Shown here in pieces: positions 35,993-43,289 of a stretch of 64,000 nt of DNA. Both the position numbers and the translations under genes were made by a program. The DNA lies in assembly GCF_016907925.1 (NCBI RefSeq), contig NZ_JAFBCZ010000002.1:186001-250000 (forward strand). The letters are read 5' to 3'. The DNA comes from Herpetosiphon giganteus (GTDB taxonomy: Bacteria > Chloroflexota > Chloroflexia > Chloroflexales > Herpetosiphonaceae). Under the pieces are notes generated by a model that was not told the DNA's origin, did no database searches, and worked only from the letters and a program-made list of their open reading frames with translations. Each line of letters begins with the position of its first letter. Position 1 is the stretch's first letter.

Positions 35993-36802
35993 ATGCGTAT
36001 TCCAGAAGCAATTCAATGGATTGAACAATCGGGCAATGTTTTAGCCCAAGCCAAAATAACCCACATGCTTGAGGCCACGCCCGCCGATGAAGAATTACTT
36101 GATCAATTAGCGGCCTTGCAAAACGACGATGGCGGTTTTCCGCTGAATGGCGTTGCAGGGCGACCGAGCACGCTCAACGATAGCTGCAACATTATTCGCC
36201 ATTTTGTTGAACTTGGGGCTAGCGACCATCCAGCGGTTGTTGCTGCCAGCCGCTTTATCCTCGATGCCCAATCGCCGCGCGGCTGGTGGCGCGAAAGCAG
36301 CAATTTGGCCATGTATAGCCCACCCTTGTGGATGGATAGCGAGTCGGATGCAGCGCTGATCTTCACCACTGCTGTTTGTTCTGCCAGCCTCGCCTTGTTG
36401 GATAACCCCGAGGTCAATGTGGCCGCCGACAAAGCCAATACTTGGTTGCTTGGCCAAATTGCCAATAATGGCTTGTTGCCAGGTTTTCGGGTCGAGGCCA
36501 CTGGTTGGGCGATGTTGGCCGCAGTCTTGTTGGGCCATCGCGAAAGTCGGCCAGTTAAGCGCATGTTGGGCGGCTTAGGCGATCTCATTTCCAACGATTG
36601 GGATGCGCCGAGCCTTGCCGTGATGTTGAACGCCGCTGGGATTGCCCGCATTCCCCGTATGACGCGCGCAGTTACCCAGGCAATCAACGTTTTGCGCAAC
36701 CTGCAACAACCAAGTGGTGCATGGCTCAACGAAGATGGCCTGCCCGACCCCTTGCTGACCGCCTGGATTGTACGGATCGTGCGGCGCTTCGGCTTACGGT
36801 AA
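35993..36802 (+). CDS. Prenyltransferase/squalene-cyclase-repeat (alpha/alpha toroid) protein
   Basis: 269 residues with repeat signatures of the terpene-cyclase toroid: LDQLAALQNDDGGFPLNG, ARFIL-type helices after DAQSPRGWWRES, and LRNLQQPSGAWLNEDGLPDP. No DxDD or QW catalytic signature of a true cyclase is evident, so it may be a binding scaffold. It follows the macroglobulin-like gene, whose own toroid domain is similar in kind. AAGG stands 6 bases before the ATG. Confidence 0.75.
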   Translation: MRIPEAIQWIEQSGNVLAQAKITHMLEATPADEELLDQLAALQNDDGGFPLNGVAGRPSTLNDSCNIIRHFVELGASDHPAVVAASRFILDAQSPRGWWRESSNLAMYSPPLWMDSESDAALIFTTAVCSASLALLDNPEVNVAADKANTWLLGQIANNGLLPGFRVEATGWAMLAAVLLGHRESRPVKRMLGGLGDLISNDWDAPSLAVMLNAAGIARIPRMTRAVTQAINVLRNLQQPSGAWLNEDGLPDPLLTAWIVRIVRRFGLR

Positions 36803-36875
36803 AACTTGCTAGGATATGTGGCTCCTCCAATTGATAGGTTCATCGGTTGATGCTTGAGAGCCGATTAATGTCCTT

Positions 36876-36934
36876 GAGGGGGTGCAGGGGGATTAAAGCC
36901 CCCTGCGTTTCCCGCTGGCAGGACGGAAGGGTGG
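36876..36934 (+). repeat. Two-hairpin repeat, copy 2
   Basis: GAGGGGGTGCAGGGGGATTA, then GCCCCCTGCGTTTCCCGC, a shortened TGGCAG loop, and GGACGGAAGGGTGG. Same family as the 18768 copy. Confidence 0.75.
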
Positions 36935-37200
36935 AAAAATGAAGCATGAAGGATGAGGGATGAAGCCTAGAGCCAATAGCCCCAGCTTAGTGCTCTTTGT
37001 GCCCTTCGTGGAACACATTTTTAACGCAGAGGCGCAGAGAAAATATGGCTATAGGCTGTGGGCTATCGGAACATTATTGGTGCAATTCGAGCAATTTGTG
37101 CTAAGAAACCTTCGCGATCTTCGTGTCCTTCGCGGTTTCAGCCCTTCGTGCCCTTCGTGGATCAAAATGTTAACGTAGCGGCGCTGAGCAGCGAAGGATG
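36935..37200. repeat. Mosaic of short dispersed repeats
   Basis: Successive phrases: GAAGCATGAAGGATGAGGGATG, AGAGCCAATAGCCCCAGC, CTTTGTGCCCTTCGTGG, TTTTTAACGCAGAGGCGCAGAG (37018), GGCTATAGGCTGTGGGC, CTTCGCGATCTTCGTGTCC, CTTCGTGCCCTTCGTGGATC (37144) and a variant ACGTAGCGGCGCTGAG. The remaining 37200-37350 has GCAATTTTG and GCAATTGCTGCAA words. No gene or clear promoter seen. Confidence 0.65.
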
Positions 37201-37363
37201 CGGTGATCGTCCAAAAGGACTAGTGCTGACAGATCGAAAGATCATTTTGCAATTTTGGCAATTTTGGCAGAATAGTGATCAATCGCTGCAATTGCTGCAA
37301 CTATTTTTTGCGGGTCAGCGTCTGAAGCAATAGAAGCCACGCTGATGGCAAGGAGTTGTAACT

Positions 37364-38029
37364 GTGGCCGAACCAACTGCTGAAATTCTCAATCGCGCTC
37401 AACGCAATGATCCCGAAGCAATGGGAGCATTGATTGTTAGCCAACAACATTATATTTACAACATCGCCATGAGCGTGATGCGCCAGCCCGAAGATGCCGC
37501 TGACCTAACCCAAGATGCTTGTATCAAGCTGTTGCGGGTAATCGGCCAGTATAATGGCGAAAGTCGGTTTACAACATGGCTCTATCGTTTGGTTATCAAC
37601 CTTGGGCGTGACGAGTTGCGCAAGCGCGGTCGGCGTGCCCCAGAGATGCCAGCCATGACCGATGACGATGGCGAAACCGTCGATCCGTTATCGAGCATTG
37701 CCGATGATAATCGTTGGGCCGACCCCCAAGAAGTGGCCTCGAACCACGAACTGCGGGCCGAAGTTTCCCAAGCTTTAGATAAGCTTGAAGATCATTATCG
37801 CTTGGCATTAACCCTCTACTATTTTGACGATTTGCGGTACAATGATATTGCAGAAATTTTAGAAGTACCACTGAATACAGTTAAAAGCTATATTCGCCGT
37901 GGTAAAGAGCGCCTCGCTTTGCTCTTAGCCGCCAATCAATCGGAAGCACTCTTGCCAGCAAAGCGCGAGCCTGTTGCCGATGAACGGCCAAACCGTGGTC
38001 GCTTTGCATTTGCCCTAGGATGGCGCTGA
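37364..38029 (+). CDS. ECF-type RNA polymerase sigma factor
   Basis: 221 residues. Region 2 (NIAMSVMRQPEDAADLTQDACIKLLR and FTTWLYRLVINLGRDELRKR) melts and reads the -10 element; region 4 (LEDHYRLALTLYYFDDLRYN, then IAEILEVPLNTVKSYIRRGK) reads the -35. A 30-residue C-terminal tail is extra. GTG start 8 bases after AAGGAG. It overlaps the upstream reading of the anti-sigma gene, which starts 9 bases after its stop. The regulon is unknown. Confidence 0.93.
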   Translation: MAEPTAEILNRAQRNDPEAMGALIVSQQHYIYNIAMSVMRQPEDAADLTQDACIKLLRVIGQYNGESRFTTWLYRLVINLGRDELRKRGRRAPEMPAMTDDDGETVDPLSSIADDNRWADPQEVASNHELRAEVSQALDKLEDHYRLALTLYYFDDLRYNDIAEILEVPLNTVKSYIRRGKERLALLLAANQSEALLPAKREPVADERPNRGRFAFALGWR

Positions 38030-38037
38030 GGTGTGTC

Positions 38038-38574
38038 ATGAAGCGTTGTGAACATCGAACCAATTATGATCTGCGCGAAGAAGCGTTAGATCCACAACTG
38101 ACAGACCATCTTGATACATGTGAAAGCTGTGCTACCCGCGCACGGCGTGCTGAAGCCTTCGATACGGTTGTGCGCTCAGCGATGATCACATCGGTTCCTG
38201 ATGATCTGACGGCCAAGCTTCTGGCCTTGGTCCCTGGCTTGATGCCACCATTGATGGTGCGCAGCAAACATTGGAAGTTGCAACGCCGCGCCTTTGTTGG
38301 CTTAAGTGGGGTTGCAAGCATTTTGGCAATCGGTTTGCTGGTCTATGGCTTGTTTCTCTTGGCTGGGGCCGTTGGCCTAGAACAATGGCTGGCAAGCGCA
38401 AGCACATGGCCCGGCGTCGCAATCGATTGGCTCTATCGCCATATTCCATCATCACGCTCGGTTGTGGCAGCACTGATCACGGTGCACCAACCGCTGCAAT
38501 GGATTATTCTCTTGATCTTGATTTGGCAAGTTTGGGAACGGATGCCGCTCCCGAACAAGCAACAAACCGCCTAA
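38038..38574 (+). CDS. Membrane anti-sigma factor with zinc-finger domain
   Basis: 178 residues. The N-terminal zinc-binding anti-sigma motif is HLDTCESC (His-x3-Cys-x2-Cys) with an upstream Cys in KRCEH. Two membrane helices follow (about 90-115 and 157-168). It should hold the preceding ECF sigma factor at the membrane until a signal arrives. ATG 38038 after TGAGG; an ATG at 38020 overlapping the sigma gene is less likely. A hairpin follows. Confidence 0.85.
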   Translation: MKRCEHRTNYDLREEALDPQLTDHLDTCESCATRARRAEAFDTVVRSAMITSVPDDLTAKLLALVPGLMPPLMVRSKHWKLQRRAFVGLSGVASILAIGLLVYGLFLLAGAVGLEQWLASASTWPGVAIDWLYRHIPSSRSVVAALITVHQPLQWIILLILIWQVWERMPLPNKQQTA

Positions 38575-38580
38575 AAAAGC

Positions 38581-38608
38581 AACCCGCAAGTCGTCTGGCT
38601 TGCGGGTT
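38581..38608 (+). terminator. Hairpin after the sigma/anti-sigma pair
   Basis: AACCCGCAAG-(8)-CTTGCGGGTT with only TGGTTT behind it. It overlaps the region just before comF, so read-through into comF is possible. Confidence 0.65.
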
Positions 38609-38623
38609 TGGTTTGGGGGTACG

Positions 38624-39295
38624 ATGATCAACCGTTTGTGGAATAGCTTGCTTGATCTCGTTTACCCGCCGCGCTGCTACAGCTGCGGCAAGGCTGGAAC
38701 CCAATTTTGCCCAAGCTGCCTCGCCGAATGTATTCCCCTCGCTCCCAATCAACGCCCGCAGCCTTTAGCCGCCGATTCGCCGCTTGAACGCGCGTTGGGC
38801 ATCTACCCATTTCAAGGCAGTTTGCGGGCTGCTATCCACGCATTTAAATATCAAAATGCCTATCCCTTGGCCCAGATTTTGGCTCCGTTGCTGTTTGAAT
38901 TTTGTGCTTGGCAAGACGTTGTGCTGATGCCAGTGCCGCTCCATGGCGTGCGCAAACGTGAGCGGGGCTATAATCAAGCTGAATTATTGGCCCGCAATTT
39001 GGCCAAAGCTTGGCACTTGCCACTCAGCATCGAGCTTAAACGGGTGCGTGCCACCGAACATCAGGTTGGCCAACAAGCCCAAGCCCGCGCAACCAATGTC
39101 GCTGGTGCGTTTGCCTGGCATGGCCAACAACCTGCCCCAGCCCATATTCTCTTAATCGACGATGTGCTGACAACTGGCTCGACCTTTGAAGCCTGTGCTA
39201 GTGCGTTGCTTGCCGCTGGCAGCAAGGCCGTTGAAGGCTTGGCCTTGGCCAAAGCGATCGTTAAGCCTGCGCCCCCACTTGATAGGCCTGAATAA
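38624..39295 (+). CDS. comF: ComF-family phosphoribosyltransferase-like protein
   Basis: 223 residues. An N-terminal zinc ribbon (Cys 18, 21, 29, 32 in RCYSCGKAGTQFCPSC) precedes a type I phosphoribosyltransferase fold with the PRPP loop LLIDDVLTTGSTF and the family motif RKRERGYNQAELLARNLA. ComF is linked to DNA uptake in competent bacteria, though many hosts carry it without known competence. GGGGGT precedes the ATG. Its 3' end overlaps the convergent DUF5946 gene by 35 bases. Confidence 0.92.
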   Translation: MINRLWNSLLDLVYPPRCYSCGKAGTQFCPSCLAECIPLAPNQRPQPLAADSPLERALGIYPFQGSLRAAIHAFKYQNAYPLAQILAPLLFEFCAWQDVVLMPVPLHGVRKRERGYNQAELLARNLAKAWHLPLSIELKRVRATEHQVGQQAQARATNVAGAFAWHGQQPAPAHILLIDDVLTTGSTFEACASALLAAGSKAVEGLALAKAIVKPAPPLDRPE

Positions 39296-39698
39296 TTCTG
39301 GCCCAACGAAGCAGTCGCTCGACCACACCTTGCGGTTGATCAGGCAGATAGACATCGGCAATTGTCATTGACCAACGCTGCAATTGCGGTTGGCGTTCAG
39401 CCTCGGGCCGCAAAACCCGCGTCGCTCCTGCATAGCGTTTGGCTGCTTGTTGACGTAATGTAGCGGCACTTACCCCATGATCAAGATAATCGTTGAAGCC
39501 AACCCACAATTCTGCCAGCGCCGCCGCGGTAAATTGGGCTGGGTGTTGCAAATTGTAGCAGGCCACCACCAAAAAATGCCGAGCATGCAAGGCTGGGTCG
39601 TTATATTCCCACGCAATCAACCCGCCTAGTTGCTCCCAACAGCTTAAACCTTCGACCTGCGGCGCGCCACATTCGGCGCACATATCGCTAGTTGGCAT
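39261..39698 (-). CDS. DUF5946-family protein
   Basis: 145 residues. An N-terminal CAECGAP knuckle with a later Cys (SCWEQ) may bind metal; the body has LIAWEYNDPALHARHFLVVA, typical of DUF5946 (function unknown). The gene converges on comF with a 35-base overlap. The promoter of the divergent acetyltransferase overlaps its start codon. Confidence 0.8.
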   Translation of the reverse strand: MPTSDMCAECGAPQVEGLSCWEQLGGLIAWEYNDPALHARHFLVVACYNLQHPAQFTAAALAELWVGFNDYLDHGVSAATLRQQAAKRYAGATRVLRPEAERQPQLQRWSMTIADVYLPDQPQGVVERLLRWARIIQAYQVGAQA

Positions 39699-39720
39699 GG
39701 CTCACCTCGTTCGGTATAAT
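39692..39720 (+). promoter_or_regulatory. Promoter of the GNAT gene, overlapping the DUF5946 start
   Basis: TTGGCA (39692-39697), 17-base spacer, perfect TATAAT (39715-39720). The -35 lies on the first codons of the opposite-strand DUF5946 gene. Confidence 0.65.
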
Positions 39721-39797
39721 CAAGCGATAGCATAAGCGACAGCAAATTCAGCAACATCTGCCAAATGATTGATTAGAAATAGAGGAAATGCTTGCCT

Positions 39798-40343
39798 ATG
39801 CAGCGCGACGTTACTACAACCTATCTTCAAATGCTGGCGGCGAGCGAGCTTAAACCAAGCTTGCGCCATGATCCAGATTTTCGTTTTGTGCAGGTTCAGC
39901 GAATTAGCCCTGAGCTTAATCGATTTTTCTACACTGCTGTTGGTGGCGAATGGTTTTGGCTCGATCGGCTTAGCTGGTCGTATCAGCAATGGCTTGATTA
40001 TCTCAGCCAGCCAACGGTTCAAACGTGGCTTGGCACGTATCAAGGGATTCCGATTGGCTATTGTGAATTGGTGCAAGAAGCCGATGGCTCGGCCCAAATT
40101 GGCTATTTTGGCTTATTGGCGCAATGGTATGGCCAAGGCTTAGGCGGCATCTTGCTCACTGCGGTTATTCAACAGGCCTGGCAATTAACCAACTCGCGGG
40201 TTTGGGTGCATACCTGCACGCTCGATGGCCCAACCGCTTTGGCCAATTATCAAGCCCGTGGCTTCACGATCTATGCTCAAAAAACTGAGCCAGTAGAATT
40301 GCCAAACCAAGCGCCAGGCCCATGGCTTGGGGCAAGAAGTTGA
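39798..40343 (+). CDS. GNAT-family N-acetyltransferase
   Basis: 181 residues with the GNAT fold: beta strand TYQGIPIGYCELV, then IGYFGLLAQWYGQGLGGILL, which carries the acetyl-CoA loop Q/RxxGxG/A as YGQGLGG, and a late NYQARGFTIY strand. Substrate unknown. ATG 39798 about 10 bases after GAGGAAA; a TTG two codons upstream is possible. Confidence 0.85.
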   Translation: MQRDVTTTYLQMLAASELKPSLRHDPDFRFVQVQRISPELNRFFYTAVGGEWFWLDRLSWSYQQWLDYLSQPTVQTWLGTYQGIPIGYCELVQEADGSAQIGYFGLLAQWYGQGLGGILLTAVIQQAWQLTNSRVWVHTCTLDGPTALANYQARGFTIYAQKTEPVELPNQAPGPWLGARS

Positions 40344-40387
40344 CAGCTATGCTAGAGTAACGGGGATTTTGTTTGGAGGATGCGGTT

Positions 40388-40786
40388 ATGGCTGATCAAG
40401 CTGGGTTGATGATTCTGATTGCGGGTCCCTATCGTTCGGGCACTGGCGACGATCCGGCTAAAATTGCAGCCAATGTGCATCTGATGGAATCGTATGTGTT
40501 GCCCTTGTTCAATGCTGGCCATTTGCCAGTACTTGGTGAGTGGCTGGCCTTGCCAATGGTCGATTTGGCTGGCTCCAAGCGGATTGGCGATGCAGCGTTC
40601 AACGCCATCTTTCACCCCATTGCTGAGCGCTTGGTGATTCGTTGCGATGCGGTGTTGCGGGTTGGCGGCCCCTCACAGGGCGCAGATCAAATGGTTGAAT
40701 TGGCGAAAACCCATGGTCGCCAAACCTTCGCACGCTTGCAGGATATTCCAAACTGTGGCGAATTGATCGATCCGCAAGAATATTAG
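40388..40786 (+). CDS. DUF4406-like protein (nucleoside 2-deoxyribosyltransferase-like fold)
   Basis: 132 residues. The N-terminal ILIAGPYRSG resembles the nucleotide-binding loop of nucleoside deoxyribosyltransferases and DUF4406 proteins; RCDAVLRVGGPSQGADQMVELAK matches their C-terminal half with a conserved Glu. Biochemical role unproven. GGAGG stands 10 bases before ATG 40388. The methyltransferase gene begins 10 bases after its stop. Confidence 0.75.
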   Translation: MADQAGLMILIAGPYRSGTGDDPAKIAANVHLMESYVLPLFNAGHLPVLGEWLALPMVDLAGSKRIGDAAFNAIFHPIAERLVIRCDAVLRVGGPSQGADQMVELAKTHGRQTFARLQDIPNCGELIDPQEY

Positions 40787-40796
40787 GAATCCAGCA

Positions 40797-41603
40797 ATGA
40801 GCGCAAACACCGAATGGCCTGAATTGAACGCCCAATCGAATGCCGCTTGGGAAGCTAACGCCGAGCATTGGGATAGTTCGATGGGTCAAATTGGCAATCG
40901 TTTTCATTTGCAATTGGTGCGGCCTGCGATGCTGCAATTGTTGGGGCTACAAGCAGGACAGCGCATGCTTGATGTTGGTTGTGGGAACGGTCTATTTGCG
41001 CGCCATTTGGCCGAATTGGGAGCAACGGTGCTGGCAGTTGATGCCAGCGCCAGCCTAATCGCACGCGCCAAGCAGTATCCCGTCGCTAGTTCGCTTGAAT
41101 ATCAAGTTGTCGATGCGACGAGTTTTGAGCAATTGCTCAGCTTGGGCGTTGCCAGCTTCGATGCCTTAGTTTCGACGATGGTGCTGATGGATTTGCCAAC
41201 GCTTGAGCCATTGTTTCAGGCAGCGAGCCAATTGCTCAAGCCGCAAGGCCGTTTTGTGCTGGCAAGCGTCCATCCATGCTTTCAAGCGCCGCAGAGTCGC
41301 AAAATTGTCGAGCAATTTGAAAATGAACAGGGCGAGGTTGAAACGCGCTCGCACCTCCAAATTGGCAGCTATCTCACACCTGCCACTCATCAAGGCGTTG
41401 GGGTGGTTGGCCAACCAATGGCCCAATGGTTTTTTCATCGCTCGCTGGCGAGCTTGCTTGGCGCGGCGTTTGCAGCAGGCTTTGTGCTGGATGGCTTGTT
41501 AGAGCCAAGCTATCCGCCAGATACGCCCCGCACGCATCCATTTTCGTGGGCCAATTTTAGCGAAATTCCCCCAGTTTTGGTGTTGCGTTTACGCCGAAAT
41601 TAA
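40797..41603 (+). CDS. Class I SAM-dependent methyltransferase
   Basis: 268 residues. The SAM-binding motif I reads MLDVGCGNGLFARHLAELGA, followed by the acidic VLAVDASASL and a motif near VSTMVLMDLPTLEP. The C-terminal half has no recognised substrate domain. Probably co-transcribed with the DUF4406-like gene. A strong terminator lies just downstream. Confidence 0.9.
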   Translation: MSANTEWPELNAQSNAAWEANAEHWDSSMGQIGNRFHLQLVRPAMLQLLGLQAGQRMLDVGCGNGLFARHLAELGATVLAVDASASLIARAKQYPVASSLEYQVVDATSFEQLLSLGVASFDALVSTMVLMDLPTLEPLFQAASQLLKPQGRFVLASVHPCFQAPQSRKIVEQFENEQGEVETRSHLQIGSYLTPATHQGVGVVGQPMAQWFFHRSLASLLGAAFAAGFVLDGLLEPSYPPDTPRTHPFSWANFSEIPPVLVLRLRRN

Positions 41604-41611
41604 CCAAGTTC

Positions 41612-41640
41612 AACCCTTCTCTTGAAATAAGAGAAGGGTT
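41612..41640 (+). terminator. Terminator after the methyltransferase
   Basis: AACCCTTCTCT-TGAAATA-AGAGAAGGGTT followed by TTGTTGTT, 9 bases after the stop. Confidence 0.88.
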
Positions 41641-41646
41641 TTGTTG

Positions 41647-42348
41647 TTAAACCAACTGCAATAAATCGCGCAAATCGTGCAGAATTGGGCAATCGGCCTT
41701 GGCAACCCGTTTATGGCGATCGATCAAGGCTGCTTCCATGCCAACCGCACGCGCTCCCAACACATCCGCATAATAGCTATCGCCAATATGAATAATCTGC
41801 TCTGCTGCAACTCCGGCCCGTTTGATCGCTAGCTGATAGAGGTCGGTCATGGGTTTGGCATAGCCTGCATCTGCCGAAATTACCGCAAAATCAAAATAGG
41901 GCAAGAGTTTGTTGTAGGCCAAAATTGGACGCAAACTACTGGCCCAATCTGAGACGATGCCAATCCGAATGCCTTGCGCGTGCAAGCTATCGAGCGTTTC
42001 GCGCACATCGGCAAAGGGAACCCAATTTTCTGGCTGCTCGTAGTGTGCGATCAAACGATCGCCAAGCGCCGCGTGATCAAGGCTGGGATCGATTTGATCG
42101 AACAAGTGTTGATAGAATTCGAGCCAGAGCGTGCGAATTGTGGCATCGGAACTCCAATCGTTATTATCAAGCGAGTGGTAGCGCTGATGATACCAACGAT
42201 TGGTGGCGCGACGAGCATCGCGAATTAAGCTTGGCTCTGCTTGCAAGCCAAATTCCTGCAAAACCTCGCCAATTAAATCGTGAGCATCAACCCGTTCGTC
42301 AAGCAAGGTAAAGCCAACATCAAAACAAACTACTGGAAAACGCAGCAT
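41647..42348 (-). CDS. HAD-superfamily hydrolase (HAD-IA, HDHD3-like)
   Basis: 233-residue phosphatase-type protein. Motif I reads FDVGFTLLD, so the second Asp of DxDxT is replaced by Gly-Phe; motif II is GIVSDWASS, motif III has AGYAKPMTDLY with the Lys, and motif IV is IHIGDSYYADVLGA. The motif I change occurs in other HDHD3-like members, so activity is uncertain. GAGG precedes the ATG. Downstream of the ferredoxin gene, separated by a terminator hairpin. Confidence 0.88.
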   Translation of the reverse strand: MLRFPVVCFDVGFTLLDERVDAHDLIGEVLQEFGLQAEPSLIRDARRATNRWYHQRYHSLDNNDWSSDATIRTLWLEFYQHLFDQIDPSLDHAALGDRLIAHYEQPENWVPFADVRETLDSLHAQGIRIGIVSDWASSLRPILAYNKLLPYFDFAVISADAGYAKPMTDLYQLAIKRAGVAAEQIIHIGDSYYADVLGARAVGMEAALIDRHKRVAKADCPILHDLRDLLQLV

Positions 42349-42373
42349 GGGAACCTCGGCTAAATAAAGAAGA

Positions 42374-42397
42374 GGGACACGGAAATTTCCGTGTCCC
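42374..42397 (-). terminator. Palindromic terminator between ferredoxin and HAD genes
   Basis: GGGACACGGAAATTTCCGTGTCCC, a perfect 12-base palindrome arm pair, followed on the minus strand by TCTTCTTTATTT. It lies 27 bases after the ferredoxin stop. Confidence 0.8.
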
Positions 42398-42423
42398 TGT
42401 GTTTCAATTGGCGAAGTTTGGAA

Positions 42424-42657
42424 CTAACCGAAGAAATCGACGTTCTTTTGAGTGAATGAAGCCCATTGTTCTGGCACGCTATCGCCTGAGAAGATTGCGC
42501 TAACTGGGCATTCTGGTTCGCAAGCGCCACAATCAATACATTCGTCTGGGTTGATGTAGTATTGGTCTTCACCTTCGTAGATACAGTCAACTGGACAAAC
42601 TTTGACACAGGCTGAATCTTTGGTGCCGATACATGGTTCTGCAATTACGTATGCCAT
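42424..42657 (-). CDS. Seven-iron ferredoxin
   Basis: 77-residue low-potential electron carrier. The start is ATG 42657 ([18 protein letters not shown]) after AAGGAG; the longer frame upstream is ignored. The first cluster motif C-x7-C-x3-CP fits a [3Fe-4S] site, and the second, [12 protein letters not shown], a [4Fe-4S] site. It is similar to FdxA-type ferredoxins. A Fur-box-like palindrome lies 95 bases upstream. Confidence 0.93.
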   Translation of the reverse strand: MAYVIAEPCIGTKDSACVKVCPVDCIYEGEDQYYINPDECIDCGACEPECPVSAIFSGDSVPEQWASFTQKNVDFFG

Positions 42658-42751
42658 TGTTGATGCTCCTTCGCGCTGCGGCGATAACTTCATACTTGTT
42701 TTCTGAATGTAGTGTAGCAAGCTCCTAGCCATGCTTCTGTAACTTTAGTCA

Positions 42752-42770
42752 CATAATGAGAATGATTCTA
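42752..42770 (-). promoter_or_regulatory. Fur-box-like site upstream of the ferredoxin gene
   Basis: CATAATGAGAATGATTCTA matches the classic 19-base Fur box at 14 of 19 positions by eye. No gene starts on the other side, so the ferredoxin gene is the only likely target. Regulation by iron is inferred. Confidence 0.4.
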
Positions 42771-42834
42771 ATAAAGACGGTAAAATCAGGGTTTTTAGTC
42801 TAAATTAGGTGCTAATGATCGCATTTTTGTTCGC

Positions 42835-42893
42835 CACCCTTCCGTCCCGCCGCCGGCGGGAGACGCAGGGGGTTTTCAGCCCCCTGCACCCCC
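42835..42893 (-). repeat. Two-hairpin repeat, copy 3 (inverted)
   Basis: CCACCCTTCCGTCCCGCCGC, CGGCGGGAGACGCAGGGGG, then TTTTCAGCCCCCTGCACCCCC: the reverse complement of the 18768 unit, with both hairpins kept. Confidence 0.75.
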
Positions 42894-42939
42894 AAATATC
42901 TATTTTGTGGATTGTTTCTGCTTTGTCTATTCCCACATA

Positions 42940-43200
42940 GTTTTCTTCGTGCGCTTCGTAGTTAGGGGTTGGAAATTGGGATTCGGTGCCATGCCAAATT
43001 TTTATTTTAAACCTTAATGCTTCCGCTAGCCAATAGCCTGTAGCCTAGAGCCCTATTTCTCTGCGCCTCTGCGTTAAAAAATTGATCCACGAAGCACACG
43101 AAGGGCACTAAGGACAGAAACCGCCAAGATCGCGAAGATTTCTTAGCACAAATTATCCGTCCTGCCCGATCCCCAGCCCCTGACCCCTGATCCCTGGCTC
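42940..43200. repeat. Mosaic of short dispersed repeats
   Basis: CTTCGTGCGCTTCGTAG (42947), AGCCAATAGCCTGTAGCC (43029), CTCTGCGCCTCTGCGTTAAA (43058), GATCCACGAAGCACACGAAG with GGGCACTAAGGACAGAAACCG (43083), CAAGATCGCGAAGATTTC, and CCCCAGCCCCTGACCCCTGATC (43171). It fills the gap before the hydrolase-cNMP gene. Confidence 0.65.
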
Positions 43201-43289
43201 CTACTAACTAGCCTCGTATCTATAGAAGTTGCTTGCCTCACTATGCTACAATAACGCTATGGAAATTGGTCCTGCAATGAGGGTAGTCC

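Noticed and set aside
36876-36934. Rho-independent terminator reading of the two-hairpin repeat
   Set aside because: The stems are stable, but no T-tract follows and copies occur in both orientations away from gene ends, so it is listed as a repeat.
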